DNA of 14,752 nucleotides, taken from assembly GCA_026770615.1 (NCBI GenBank), contig MU631573.1, forward strand, positions 189,735 through 204,486, written 5' to 3'. Source of the DNA: Pavlovales sp. CCMP2436. Lineage: Eukaryota > Haptophyta > Pavlovophyceae > Pavlovales. Under the pieces are notes generated by a model, which saw nothing but the letters and a program-made list of their open reading frames with translations, searched no databases and was not told the DNA's origin. Shown one piece after another: positions 1 to 8,147 of the stretch (position 1 is its first letter; every line of letters starts with the position of its first letter). The position numbers were made by a program, and so were the translations under genes.

Positions 1-181
1 TCCCCACTTCGGCGTAACGCGTAGGAGCCTGCGTCGGAGCGCTAAGATCAGCTTGACTTAAACTTGATTGACGTACACTATGGCCGCCAGCGTCAGAATC
101 ACCGCCGGATACATTCATGTATGAAAAGTACCGCCAGCCTGAACCCCCCAACATTAATATATATATACATATATATATTAC

Positions 182-208
182 TGATAGGGATTCAAGCTGG
201 CGTCTGAC
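182..208 (+). repeat. 27-bp dispersed direct repeat, copy 1
   Basis: The segment begins TGATAGGGATTCAAGCTGGC and ends GTCTGAC. Copies lie at 1929-1955 (two adjacent substitutions) and 14021-14047 (identical), all in the same orientation. Copies 1 and 2 also share the five bases ATTAC just upstream. AT-dinucleotide runs flank this copy (about 155-180 and 208-223). Read on the minus strand the repeat encodes V-R-R-Q-L-E-S-L-S. In the third copy that peptide is the C-terminus of an open frame, so the repeat may be the 3' end of a mobile coding unit. Its function is unknown. Confidence 0.85.
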
Positions 209-410
209 ATATATATATATATAGCGGCTCAGCATGGTTCAACAGGTGTTGTTCACTCACTGACTTGGTCGACGTCAGACGTTAGTCCTGGCAGCAGGGA
301 TGGTGGTGGTAGAGGTGGTGGTAGAGGTGAGGTTGGTGGTGAACTCGTAGTGGATGCCACAGGCTCCCCCCCCTCCCCCCCCCACACCTACACACAACGC
401 TCACGTCCAT

Positions 411-1920
411 TTAGGTGCGTGTGCCCTGTCCGCCGCGGCCGCCGCGTCCGCCGCGGCCACCGCGGCCGAGACGTGCGCCCCGGTCGGCATTGTGGCTGCG
501 CCAGTTGTTGTCACGGTACGCGCCGTCCGCGTGCGCAGGGGCGTCCTCGGGTCCGTTTGCCGAGCGTCCGGTGCGCTGGAACCAAGGTGCGCCCCGGGCA
601 CCAGCGGCCGCGCGCGCAGTCTGCGTGTGCAGCGAGCGCGCAGTCTGCGTGTGCAGCGAGCGCGCGCGGGCAAGGATGAGCCTGGCGTGGCCGCGCGCCA
701 CGAACACTCCGAGCTCCTTGCGCATGAGCCCGAGCAGCGTGTTGCGCGCCTGCATCGGCGTCGGCGCGCTGAGCTTGCCCATCCACGTCTCCGCACCCAT
801 GCCAGCGAAGTTCTTGAGGAGGTTGTCTAAGCTCTTTGACTGCTCCATGAAGGCGCCAGTCGCTACGCCTATGACGGGGGGAAGCCGTTGAGGCGCTGCT
901 CCATTGGTCCCACCTGGCCCTCGCGCGTGGCGAAGACCTCGCGGTCGGTCTGCTGGAGCTGCTTCCTGCGCTCAGCGTCGAGCTTGCCCGAGCGGTTCTC
1001 CACCCCTTTGCAGCGCGTCGGCGCGACCGCGTTGTAGTGCGTCAGGCCGAAGTGGATCGTCTTCATCTCGACGATGGTCCCGACGGCGGCCTGTCCATCA
1101 GGCTGGTCGAGCTCCACATAGATGTCGACTGTAGCCGCGCGCACGCGAAGAAGCGCTTTCTCGGTCCGCATCGAGCCGGGGTTCTGCCGCAAAACGGAGC
1201 CGAAAATCTCTAGTTCTCCGCCTGGGCTAGGGTGCAGCCATACAGGCTCGCGAAGCGCGCGACCGTCCTTACGACGGGGTCGTGCTGGAGCTTGGCGAAG
1301 TGGCCGCCCTGGAAATAGGTGGCTGCAGTGAGCGTGTCGCCGTAGGAGTCGACGTGTGTGGTGTTGCGGCCGGAGACCTGAGGGAGTGGACGCCCGACAA
1401 GGTAAGCGCACGCGGGGCTCGGGAGGCCGAGGGCGCGTGCGGATGGCTCGGTCCACTCGTCGTTGGGCACCTTGGCGAGACCGGCAGGGAGCACCGTGAA
1501 GATAGTCATGATCTCGCGCGAGATGTTGCGAAAGAGCTGCATCTGACGGTCCCCGCGCGGCCGGTGCGCGAGCTGCTCGCTCAGCGTCTCGTGCTCAATC
1601 TGCTGAAGGTCCGACGTGATGGCCGCCTGCAGGCCGGCGCCGTGCAGCCCCTTGCCGCGCAGGCCCATTTCCTCTGGGGGCACTCGTAGCACGCGGAGCT
1701 CGCCCGTGTACCCGGGTGGCACGCGAGCGCGCAGGGCGGTACCGGTCGCGATGATTGCCGCGCCGAGGCGTGAGCCAGAGTCGCCGAACTTCCGCCAGCC
1801 CTGCGACCCGGGTGCGGCGAGGGAGTCATACCCGATTCGGTCCGCGATCGACGGCCGCTTGAGAACGCCGTGCACCGTCACTGTGCCTGTCGCGTCGTGC
1901 TGGTCGAGAAGGGAACATTC
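411..1920 (-). pseudogene. Frameshifted coding relic, conserved-looking protein with E-x-K motif and RGG tail
   Basis: Three adjacent minus-strand frames appear to be one broken gene. Frame a runs from about 1920 to 1210, frame b from about 1205 to 869, and frame c from about 885 to 411. All show G/C-rich third positions. Frame a has no ATG near its 5' end and stays open up to the repeat at 1929-1955, so the 5' end is missing. The b-to-c shift sits at a run of six C (about 881-886 on plus), typical of an indel. Frame b contains D-Q-P-D-G followed by V-E-M-K-T, which could be a PD-(D/E)xK nuclease core, but this is weak. Frame c contains an 8-residue tandem (A-R-S-L-H-T-Q-T twice, 24 bp at DNA level, about 617-664) and ends in R-G-G repeats (about 424-462), which are common in nucleic-acid-binding tails. 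I do not recognise the family with confidence; a retroelement or nuclease-related protein of protist genomes is possible. Confidence 0.5.
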
Positions 1921-1928
1921 ATTATTAC

Positions 1929-1955
1929 TGATAGGGTATCAAGCTGGCGTCTGAC
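1929..1955 (+). repeat. 27-bp dispersed direct repeat, copy 2
   Basis: This matches 182-208 except that AT becomes TA after the GGG. It abuts the 5' side of the broken minus-strand gene, so copies 1 and 2 bracket that relic as direct repeats about 1.75 kb apart. The bases following it (TGT-CCTGAA) resemble those after copy 3 (TTT-TCTGAA). Confidence 0.85.
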
Positions 1956-2308
1956 TGTCCTGAAACAGTTATATACTCTATATATACGGTGAGTTTATTT
2001 AGTTCTTATTACTACATAACGAACTTTACTATCTTATTCGTAATGAAAGAATTAAAGTCTGACCACGTCTTCTCTGATTAATTCATAAATCGATGAATCG
2101 GATGTATGGTGTACTTTACTGATTTTTTTCCCGCGGACGTGGATACAGGACGGCCTAGTTTATAATTGCCGGCCTGTTTGTTGCTTAAAACTGCAAACTG
2201 ATGCGCCGAGACCGACCTAGCATCCGCCTATCACGTTCCTACAATATAATTTAGAACCGACCTGAGGAATAACTGATACGGCTAGAAGCAATAACTGATA
2301 CGGTTAGA

Positions 2309-2403
2309 AGCGCGATGGAAGTCTTGTGGACCCAGACGCCGATCGTCACCTCCATGTCTTCTGCATCGCGGATGCGGTTCGTCTCGGGCGTGTAGACGAT
2401 CCA
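2309..2403 (-). pseudogene. C-terminal fragment of AEP-like ORF, left arm, frameshifted
   Basis: On the minus strand this reads W-I-V-Y-T-P-E-T-N-R through to T-I-G-V-W-V-H-K. It matches the C-terminus of the best-preserved copy (W-L-I-Y-T-P-K-T-N ... I-G-D-W-I-S-K). An extra base near the end (ATCGCGC here, ATGCGC in the right arm) removes the stop that the right-arm fragment keeps. The fragment is separated from its 5' part by module R1 and a 0.9-kb insertion, so it cannot be functional as it stands. Confidence 0.7.
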
Positions 2404-2450
2404 CGGTGTCACGACTTCTCTTTTGTAAGTGGATAGACCAGGATTAATTA

Positions 2451-3351
2451 GTTAGTTAGTTAGTTAGTATGACCCTTCAACACACCCGCAAACGCCCTAG
2501 GCGATGAGAGAGGTGGCTTTCATGTTATCTGCAGTGGGAGGGGGCTCTCAGCCCCCCTGGGCAGCAATCAGCCTTGATGAACATGGCAACACTGTGTGTG
2601 TGCTCGACTGGTAGCCACACGACGACGCAGCCCACGATGCGCCGCCTGTCAGTGAGTGATATGGGAGAGATGCAAGACCCCCGTTTGTTGCACCTGAATG
2701 CGATCCTCAAGTCCCGCGAGCAGGCTGGACGACACGTTGTAGCAGCGTGCCGTACATCGGTTTTCATCGGATCGAGCGCTACTAGCATTGGATCCGGGAT
2801 CCACGTGGCGGCCGGCGTCGATGACTTTGGCAGGAGCGCAGCTGCGCTCGCATTGTCCTTCTTGTCCGGTGCCCGCGGTCCTCGGCTTCACCTTGTAGCC
2901 GGAAAGCACGCGCGGCTTCTTCTGTTGCGCGTGCGAGCGGTGCTGCGAGTGGTGCTGCCTGTAATTGGCATGCCTTGCGTGCAAGGCAGCGCAGATTGCT
3001 CTGCGCGGCGTTCCAGCACCAGATCGGTCAGCGAGGAAATCGTTGACGGCGGATCGGGCCGTCGACGTGGATCGGAAGTGGTGCCTCCTTCCCCATCTCG
3101 CTGGTCCGTAAAAATGCGGCTGCAGCAGCTGCGTGCGGTGACCTCTCTGGACGTCAATGACGTTGGCATCCTGGAGATGTTGACATTGAGGTCCAGGGAG
3201 GTCGCGCAAGTGATGCCGCTGAAGCCTTGTGATCGTCTTTGTATGCTTCTTCGCCTGGAACATCGCACTGGACGATCTAGCGGGATGCAGCTTCTCCACA
3301 GAGGTCGGTGCGCCGCCCGCTCTTGGCTCTGGGGGAGAACGTGGTTACGCC
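2451..3351 (-). mobile_element. Retroelement-like insertion with (GTTA)n tail, long copy
   Basis: This block interrupts the left arm. The corresponding empty site is intact in the right arm near 11710-11735 (AATCAGGCCTAATTAATCC). On the minus strand the element ends with a CTAA microsatellite tail, seen on plus as GTTAGTTAGTTAG at 2451-2467. ATTA flanks both sides (2447-2450 and 3352-3355), a possible 4-bp duplication. Its 3' 200 bp is shared with the shorter copy at 10929-11131. A minus-strand open frame (3299-2649) spans most of it but encodes a basic, H/R/S-rich product that I do not recognise; it ends at the TGA where homology with the short copy begins. The 3' microsatellite tail, 5' truncation and variable duplications fit a LINE or SINE-type element. 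No reverse transcriptase motif is visible. Confidence 0.7.
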
Positions 3352-3608
3352 ATTAGGCCTGATTAATTAGTTATAAACACTTCAAGTAATTACATACGAA
3401 CAATTCGATTAATGGTTTGAATGTATTAATTAGTTATTTATACTCATTAGAACGTCACGTCTTCTCTGAATAATTCATAAATCAATGAATCGGGTGTATG
3501 GTGTACTCTACAGACTTTTTTCCCGCGGCCGTGGACACTGGACGGCCTAGTTTATAACTGCCGGCCTGTTTGTTGCTTAAAACTGCAAACTGATGCGCCG
3601 AGACCGAC

Positions 3609-3912
3609 CTAACATCTGCCTAGAACGTTCCTGTAACATGCCTGAGAACCGACCTGAGGAATAATTGAAACGGCTAGAAGCAATTCCTCGAGCCACATGG
3701 TGCACTGGTCGCGCAAGTCCTTCACGCGCAGCACGCCCATATTGACGTCGGTGAACACGTGCGCGTGGTTGCCACCCTGTGAGATCTTGTAAGCGTAGAC
3801 TTCGCACTTTTCCGATTGGCCGATCTTCTTGATGAGGTCCGACACGACGGCCTTGTCCAGCACGGTAGCGCTGAATTCCATGTGGTCGATCTCGGTGCCT
3901 ATCCTCCCGCAT
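3609..3912 (-). pseudogene. Internal fragment of AEP-like ORF, left arm
   Basis: The minus-strand frame contains V-L-D-K-A-V-V-S-D-L and G-G-N-H-A-H-V-F-T-D, closely matching the right-arm copy (11178-11396) and the better copy at 12723-13478. Homology starts at an E-I-D-H-M-E-F equivalent near 3895 and stops after M-W-L-E-E near 3690. From there the frame runs into the noncoding tail module R1. The 5' part and the C-terminal domain are missing from this reading frame, so it is a truncated relic. An R-to-H change sits in the conserved R-A-H-V-F motif. Confidence 0.7.
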
Positions 3913-4015
3913 TTTTTGTATTTTTTAAAAACACCGCTTTAATAACATACAAAAACTTCCAAACGCAATTACCACTATTCTATAAATCTCAAAACATATG
4001 CTCTAAAATGGGAAA

Positions 4016-4130
4016 TAAATATCGACCAACCCCCCCCCTCTCCCCCCCCCGAAGCCATCCACTGCCCCTGGGCCCTAAACCACCCCTAAACAGTAAACCT
4101 AGCAAGGTCGGGGACGGTTGGCAAGATTCG
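4016..4130 (+). other. C-run and low-complexity leader of the inverted element (left)
   Basis: This part of the repeated element holds two long C runs (about 4030-4050). The reverse complement in the right arm (about 10805-10835) shows the matching G runs. No credible gene is present; short frames here are shadows. On the other strand the G runs could form a quadruplex, which is inference. Confidence 0.5.
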
Positions 4131-4197
4131 TGGCTAGGGAAGAGGCTAAGGAGAGCGAGCAGTCCTTCCCCTTCTGAACGCCCGATGTGTGCGACCC

Positions 4198-4509
4198 AAT
4201 GTGTGCGGTTTATTGTCAAAACGTTATAATATAATAATTCAATTCCTACGGCCTGCGGAGCTAGTCCGGGTCTCAACAGGACGGCGGTAGTACCGAGGAT
4301 AAATTACCCCCTGTTCAGCCACTACCTAGGCCCGCGCCTAGGGCGGCGCCTCGAGGCCGCGCGCCGCACGCCATGACGCCTGCACCGTCGTCGCGGCGTC
4401 GCGCTCGTGCTTCACTAGCGGTTGGCCTGGCGCATCGCCGTGCACACGCTGCGCGCCGCGCGGCCGCGGACAAAGGCCTACACCGTCGTCGCGGCATCGC
4501 ACTCGCGGA
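4198..4509. other. Spacer downstream of the HNH-kinase gene
   Basis: I see no supportable gene. The first about 60 bases are AT-rich and the rest very GC-rich. It holds a 30-bp direct repeat (4378-4407 and 4476-4505, 27 of 30 identical, GCCTGCACCGTCGTCGCGGC in the first copy). The second copy ends four bases from the stop codon of the kinase gene, so the pair may belong to its 3' untranslated region. Confidence 0.5.
4378..4505 (+). repeat. Pair of 30-bp direct repeats
   Basis: Units at 4378-4407 and 4476-4505 differ at three positions, all G-to-A. They lie just downstream of the minus-strand HNH-kinase gene. Frames across them continue GC-rich in the minus direction, so the gene may once have had a longer or duplicated 3' end. 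Confidence 0.75.
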
Positions 4510-6150
4510 TTACGCTTTGTGTTTCGCGCACCTTGTGCAGACGCGGTGCCTGAGCAGCTCGGCGACCTTCATGCTGACCTGCCGCCGAGTGTCTTTGGGG
4601 TTGTAGCAATCTTTCGAGTAGTGGTAGACCTGGCCCAGCTTGCCACCGCCTGCCTCCTCCAGGCGCGCGTTGCTGCCCAGCCACACCAGCTGCGCCATCT
4701 CCTCCTCTGGCGCTGTTGCCTCCTGTTCATCTCCTGGAACCTCGGACTCCGAACTCTCCCGCACGCGCAGCTCTGTAAGAGCCACTGTCACGTCCGCTGC
4801 CACGTCGCTCGTCTGCAGCAGGTCGGCCGCCCCGGTGGCGGTGAGGGAGGAGGGGTTGTCCGGGCAGGCGAGGCAGCTTTCCTGGACGCATCGCCAGCGA
4901 GCCAGCTTGCCCCTCTCTAGGCCCTGGAAGTAGCCGAGCACCGCGGAGTTGTAGATCAGTTCCATGCTCTTGCCGAAGGAGAAGAGGTCCGTGGCGGCAG
5001 AGTAGCGCCCATTGCGCGTGGAGGGGTGCCTGAAGTAGCCCGTGCCGACGCCCATCGAGTGCATCTCAGAATTCTCCGGGTCCACCTGCTTGGCGAGGCC
5101 AAAGTCGGCCAGCTTGGCCACGCTGAGCTTGAAGCGGCACTCCTTCAAGCTCAGCGTGTCGCTCAGCGTGCCGGGAAAGAGCACGAGGATGTTGGCGGGC
5201 TTCACATCTCTATGCAGGAAGCCGTTTTTGTGCATGAAGGCCAGCCCGCGCGCGGCCTGCGTCATCAGCAGGCAGAGGTCGCAGCTTTTCAGCACCAGCA
5301 TCGTGCTCAGGTCCGAGTTGCACTGCTCCAGCACCAGGCCCACGCGCTCATCGAAAAGCGTCACTCCGAAGTAGCGCACGAGGTGCGGGTGGCCCAGCAC
5401 GGAGAGCGCCTTCAGTGCGTCGACCTCCCTCCTGAGCGCCAGCCCTGCTGCTGTTGCCGCTCCGCCGAGCAACACCTTCAGCACCTTCACCGCCACCTGC
5501 ACCTGCTCCGCCTCTGCCTCTGCCTCGAGAGCCGTTGGGCGGCGGCGGAGGGTGCAGTTTATGAAGACAGATCCGAAGCTGCCGCCGCGGAGCTCATCGT
5601 TGATGTTCACTTGCACGTCCAGGAAGTCCTCCCCGCTAAAGCTGTCCGGCTCGATCTGGGAAGCGATGATCTCCTCCTCTGTCCTGTCCAGCCACACCTG
5701 CGGCGGGCAGCTCTTCAGCTGATCGCGTTTCAGCTGAAGCGCCTGCAGCAGGCAGGACCTCGCTGCCATGTTGAGGTGGCTTGCACCGGCCGCAGCGGTG
5801 TTGAGGTCACCTCCGAAGACGAGCACGCAGTCAATGAGGGGCTTCTTACCTTTGCGCTGGTTGCAGGTTGCGCAGGCGGCCAGCATGTTGCCGAGGACGT
5901 CGTAGGTCGCTGGGTCGGTGGAGAAGGCGATGACGTGCTCGATGTGCCACGAGGCGCGCTTCGGCAGCGGCATCCTGCAGATATAGCAGACGCGGCCCGA
6001 GTTCTCCCACACGCGATCGCGCTCGGCCGACTTCAGGCGCCGCCGCAGCATCCTTCGCTCAGGGATGTCTGCCACGGCCACCTCCACCAGCGGGACACTT
6101 TCAGATCCGCTGAGGTCCCCTTCCATCACACAGACCCGGATCTCCTTCAT
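4510..6150 (-). CDS. HNH endonuclease - protein kinase - H/C metal-knuckle fusion protein
   Basis: This is a 546-residue uninterrupted frame on the minus strand starting at ATG 6150-6148. Residues 50-105 form an HNH module: C55-x2-C58, H69-I-E-H72 at the active site, N88, and C93-x2-C96-N97 followed by K100-G-K-K. Such modules cut DNA, with the four cysteines binding structural zinc. Residues about 185-450 are a protein kinase domain: glycine loop R-G-G-S-F-G-S-V-F (188-196), V-A-V-K with catalytic K222, candidate helix-C E242, H313-R-D-V-K-P-A-N320, D349-F-G, and D388-L-F-S-F-G. All key catalytic residues are present, although the usual A-P-E after the activation segment reads R-H-P-S. A Ser/Glu-rich linker (about 455-485) leads to a C-terminal region with Y-H510, C515 and C538-T-R-C541. 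That spacing resembles Ada-like metal-binding knuckles appended to some nucleases. No signal peptide or membrane segment is seen. It is intact, intronless and GC-rich, between inverted arms of a decayed element. Kinase control of the nuclease is inference. Confidence 0.85.
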   Translation of the reverse strand: MKEIRVCVMEGDLSGSESVPLVEVAVADIPERRMLRRRLKSAERDRVWENSGRVCYICRMPLPKRASWHIEHVIAFSTDPATYDVLGNMLAACATCNQRKGKKPLIDCVLVFGGDLNTAAAGASHLNMAARSCLLQALQLKRDQLKSCPPQVWLDRTEEEIIASQIEPDSFSGEDFLDVQVNINDELRGGSFGSVFINCTLRRRPTALEAEAEAEQVQVAVKVLKVLLGGAATAAGLALRREVDALKALSVLGHPHLVRYFGVTLFDERVGLVLEQCNSDLSTMLVLKSCDLCLLMTQAARGLAFMHKNGFLHRDVKPANILVLFPGTLSDTLSLKECRFKLSVAKLADFGLAKQVDPENSEMHSMGVGTGYFRHPSTRNGRYSAATDLFSFGKSMELIYNSAVLGYFQGLERGKLARWRCVQESCLACPDNPSSLTATGAADLLQTSDVAADVTVALTELRVRESSESEVPGDEQEATAPEEEMAQLVWLGSNARLEEAGGGKLGQVYHYSKDCYNPKDTRRQVSMKVAELLRHRVCTRCAKHKA

Positions 6151-6160
6151 GAGGTGTGTG

Positions 6161-6177
6161 CTGACACCGTGTGTCAG
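6161..6177 (-). promoter_or_regulatory. Perfect palindrome upstream of the HNH-kinase start
   Basis: CTGACAC-CGT-GTGTCAG has 7-bp arms and a 3-base centre. It ends 10 bases upstream of the ATG of the HNH-kinase gene. It could be a binding site or a 5' UTR hairpin; no match to a known operator is claimed. Further upstream (about 6211-6224) lies GATTTAAAATTTGT, a possible TATA-like element in the right orientation range. Confidence 0.35.
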
Positions 6178-6492
6178 GGCTCACCCTTGTTGTGTGTGCC
6201 TGTTCAGTGATTTAAAATTTGTGAACAAAATTACGTCACATTGTGCGCGGTGAGGTGAGCTTGAAGCCTACGGCAACAAGGGGGATAAAATTACGCCGGG
6301 GGCGCAGCATCCAAGGTTCGGTGGAAAAGTGCAATAATCCTACGGCTCGAAATCGTATTCATTCGTGCTGCCTGCTGTCGAGGGTACCCTGTCGATGCAG
6401 AGTCATCTTCATCGATAATTCTTCTTTCTTGCCATGCCCGGCGAACCTATGCAAAAAAGTTTTCTCTGGTACCCAGCTCGCACCACTAGAAG
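6178..6492. other. Spacer upstream of the HNH-kinase gene
   Basis: No gene is supported here. It presumably holds the promoter of the minus-strand HNH-kinase gene. Short open frames are not backed by codon bias. The AT-rich stretch near 6208-6240 is the best promoter candidate. Confidence 0.3.
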
Positions 6493-6565
6493 TGATTCCT
6501 AGTCTAATGGTTTAGGACCCTAGCCCTTTAGGGTCGAGGTCAGGAGTTCAATTCTTGGTGCTTAC
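6493..6565 (+). ncRNA. Degenerate tRNA-like sequence (possible SINE head)
   Basis: TAGTCTAATGG at 6500-6510 fits a Pol III A box. GAGTTCAATTCT at about 6545-6556 fits a B box at tRNA-like spacing. The D arm pairs fully allowing G-T (GTCT 6502-6505 with GGAC 6515-6518, 9-base loop). An anticodon-like stem exists (CCCTA 6518-6522 with TAGGG 6529-6533) but overlaps the D stem by one base and has a 6-base loop. The T stem is weak and the acceptor ends do not pair. It is therefore unlikely to be a functional tRNA; a tRNA-derived SINE or pseudo-tRNA is more likely. Confidence 0.45.
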
Positions 6566-7094
6566 GCCTTTGGCCCCTTTAGGTGGGCACCCTTTGGTTA
6601 CGTCGGTTTGGCCCCGCACCTCCCTTCCCGGCGTTTGTATAGCCCCGGGGAGGCGATTGAGACTTCGGACTGTAAAGATCGTTGTCTCTAGGCGAGCTCT
6701 CATAAGGACACGTCATTCTAAAATTATACCTTTAATTCGTGGCGGCGCGGCGCGGCTGCTGGTACAAACAATTCTTAAACTTACATACTGACTTCCAAAC
6801 TAGAATCCACTAGATCATACGTAAGCACCAAACTAGAGCAGCGGGGGGCTGGGAGTCCACCGCTACGAGGGGCTGGGGAGCCCACCGTACTTCAGTGTGA
6901 TTGTCGGTGGGCGTGTGGGTGGAGAGGCGACTCACTACTCATGACGATGGAGGGCTCGAATGTCCATGCTGATGAAGAACCGTCAACCGGCTCGTCAGTT
7001 TACTGCATGCAGCATGCATGCATGCATGCAAGCAAGTGCTCCGAGAGGGACCTCAGATCCGTACGTCGGAGCCTGCGTCTGCGTCCTGCATCTT
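6566..7094. other. Spacer with small repeats
   Basis: I see no convincing gene. It contains an imperfect tandem of about 25 bp (6844-6893, GGGGCTGGGGAG-type units), a GCAT microsatellite (about 7007-7030) and a GTGAGTCGCC on the minus strand (about 6922-6931) that looks like a splice donor without a convincing exon. The 6566-6780 part could be the body of a SINE following the tRNA-like head. Confidence 0.3.
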
Positions 7095-7824
7095 CTACTT
7101 CCGCGACCGTGACTGCGTGGCCAAGCCCCCAAACATGTCGAGGACGTTGTCCATTGTCCCCCAGTCTTTGCCACCACCGGGGGACGGGGTACTTGGCGCA
7201 GTGCGGCGCGCAGTCTGGCGCGGCGACTCACCGAAGGACTTTGCGTGGTGGCACGGGTCCAAGATCTTGAGCTCGGAGCTCCTCGTCCTCGTCCACAGCC
7301 ATGTCCATGATCTCAAACTCCTCGAGCAGCAACTCAGGCTCGGTGGTGAGGGCGCTCTCGTCGTCGTCGTGGTTGAGGGCCTCTGCACCGTCCCACGCCT
7401 GCTGCGTCCCACCTGGCGCGCCCGGCTCATGCGGTCCAGTTCGAGCGCGAGCGTACTCCGTGTACCCGGTGTACGTCTCAAGGGTGTCGCCGCCAGCCGC
7501 AGACAGGCGGCAGTCCGCGCAGTCGTCGCCGTCGGCGGCGGGGGGCGGAGGAGCCGCTGTAGCTCCTCCCGCCAAGCCCAGGCCAACGAGCTGCGCTGGC
7601 GCGTCCAGCTGCTCCTTCATTTGGCGGGACAAGGCCTTGAGCTCGTGGCGCAGCGAGCGGCTTTCGCCGCGCGCCCCTGCGAGCTCGTGCGTGAGGTCCT
7701 CGTTGCGCGCGCGCTCATCGGTGAGCTCCTCCTCGTTGTCGGCGCACATCGCGCGCGCTGCGCCCGCGTGCTTCTCTTCCTCCTCCAGCTGCGCTGCCAG
7801 AAGCTTCTCGCGGTTGCTCGGCAT
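7095..7824 (-). CDS. Coiled-coil protein with acidic C-terminal region, probable short intron
   Basis: The ATG is at 7824-7822. Exon 1 encodes about 197 residues. Residues 4-75 are rich in E, R, K, L and A in heptad-like order, predicting a coiled coil. Then come a G/A/P-rich linker with C-A-D-C (about 102-105) and a strongly acidic stretch (about 151-182). An in-frame TGA at 7228-7230 is part of CG-GTGAGT, a consensus splice donor (exon end 7232). A phase-matching acceptor at CCAAG (exon 2 from 7191) gives a 40-base intron and a tail ending V-L-D-M-F-G-G ... S-R-S-R-K at TAG 7095-7097. The short intron is uncertain; without it the protein ends at 198 residues. Third positions are G/C-rich, unlike the opposite-strand frames. 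The family is not recognised; a scaffold or regulatory protein is a guess. Confidence 0.6.
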
Positions 7825-8147
7825 GGCTCATGAACGAGCACAAGACCCTTCCTCGCGATGAAGATTGAATATAAGCGTAACTAACAAACTCAACCCAGTG
7901 AGGCGGGGATATTTTGAGTGGGCATTTCGTTTCCGATGATACAAGATAAAAACAAACTGGGTGTAATCAAACTTTTAAAACCACCATAGACGTACAGTAG
8001 ACTTCGACGGGGAACATTCTCATTCACTTAGTTTGCGACCTGATTCTTTCATGAATGACGAGAAAATGGCATCCAAAGCAAGGGAACGTACGTAGACCCG
8101 GATACTGAAATACCACCCTCACTCACTCCGTCCCCTCTGTTCTTGAC
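7825..8147. other. Upstream region of the coiled-coil gene
   Basis: This is AT-richer DNA with no supportable gene. It presumably includes the promoter and 5' UTR of the minus-strand coiled-coil gene. AAACTGGGTGTAA at about 7951-7963 loosely mirrors AAACTAGGGTGTAA on the minus strand (about 8969-8982). This could be a pair of weak terminal inverted repeats of a roughly 1-kb element, but the match is short. Confidence 0.3.

Larger units (their letters stand above)
2058..4197 (-). mobile_element. Left arm of a 6.5-kb-spaced inverted repeat (degenerate AEP-like element copy)
   Basis: The reverse complement of this segment aligns with 10671-12122. In element direction (high to low coordinates) it holds a C-rich leader (4197-3920), the 5' fragment of the AEP-like ORF (about 3881-3690), tail module R1 (about 3690-3355), an inserted retroelement (3351-2451), the C-terminal ORF fragment (about 2403-2309) and tail module R2 (about 2300-2058). 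Removing the 0.9-kb insertion leaves the same order as the right arm. Similarity is visibly high but imperfect, with many substitutions and small indels, so the two copies have diverged since duplication. Confidence 0.85.

Noticed and set aside
354..891. Plus-strand Ala/Arg-rich frames opposite the RGG relic
   Set aside because: Composition reflects GC-rich repeats; the minus strand carries the more protein-like frame with an RGG tail.
2574..3356. Plus-strand 260-residue frame through the long retroelement
   Set aside because: It starts in the element's 3' end and runs antisense to the inferred direction of reverse transcription. The related frame in the short copy diverges completely after the shared repeat part, so it is chimeric repeat sequence.
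4315..4497. Short minus-strand Arg/Ala-rich frame after the HNH-kinase stop
   Set aside because: It is very GC-rich repeat sequence holding the 30-bp duplication, with no motif or start context.
5026..6210. Long plus-strand frame opposite the HNH-kinase gene
   Set aside because: It is a GC-rich shadow of the minus-strand gene, which carries clear HNH and kinase motifs. The plus product has no recognisable motif.
6493..6565. Functional tRNA gene
   Set aside because: The acceptor ends do not pair, the T stem is weak, and the anticodon-like stem overlaps the D stem, so it is kept only as a tRNA-like sequence.
7018..7861. Plus-strand frames across the coiled-coil gene
   Set aside because: They lie antisense to a frame with coiled-coil character and G/C third positions; they look like shadows.
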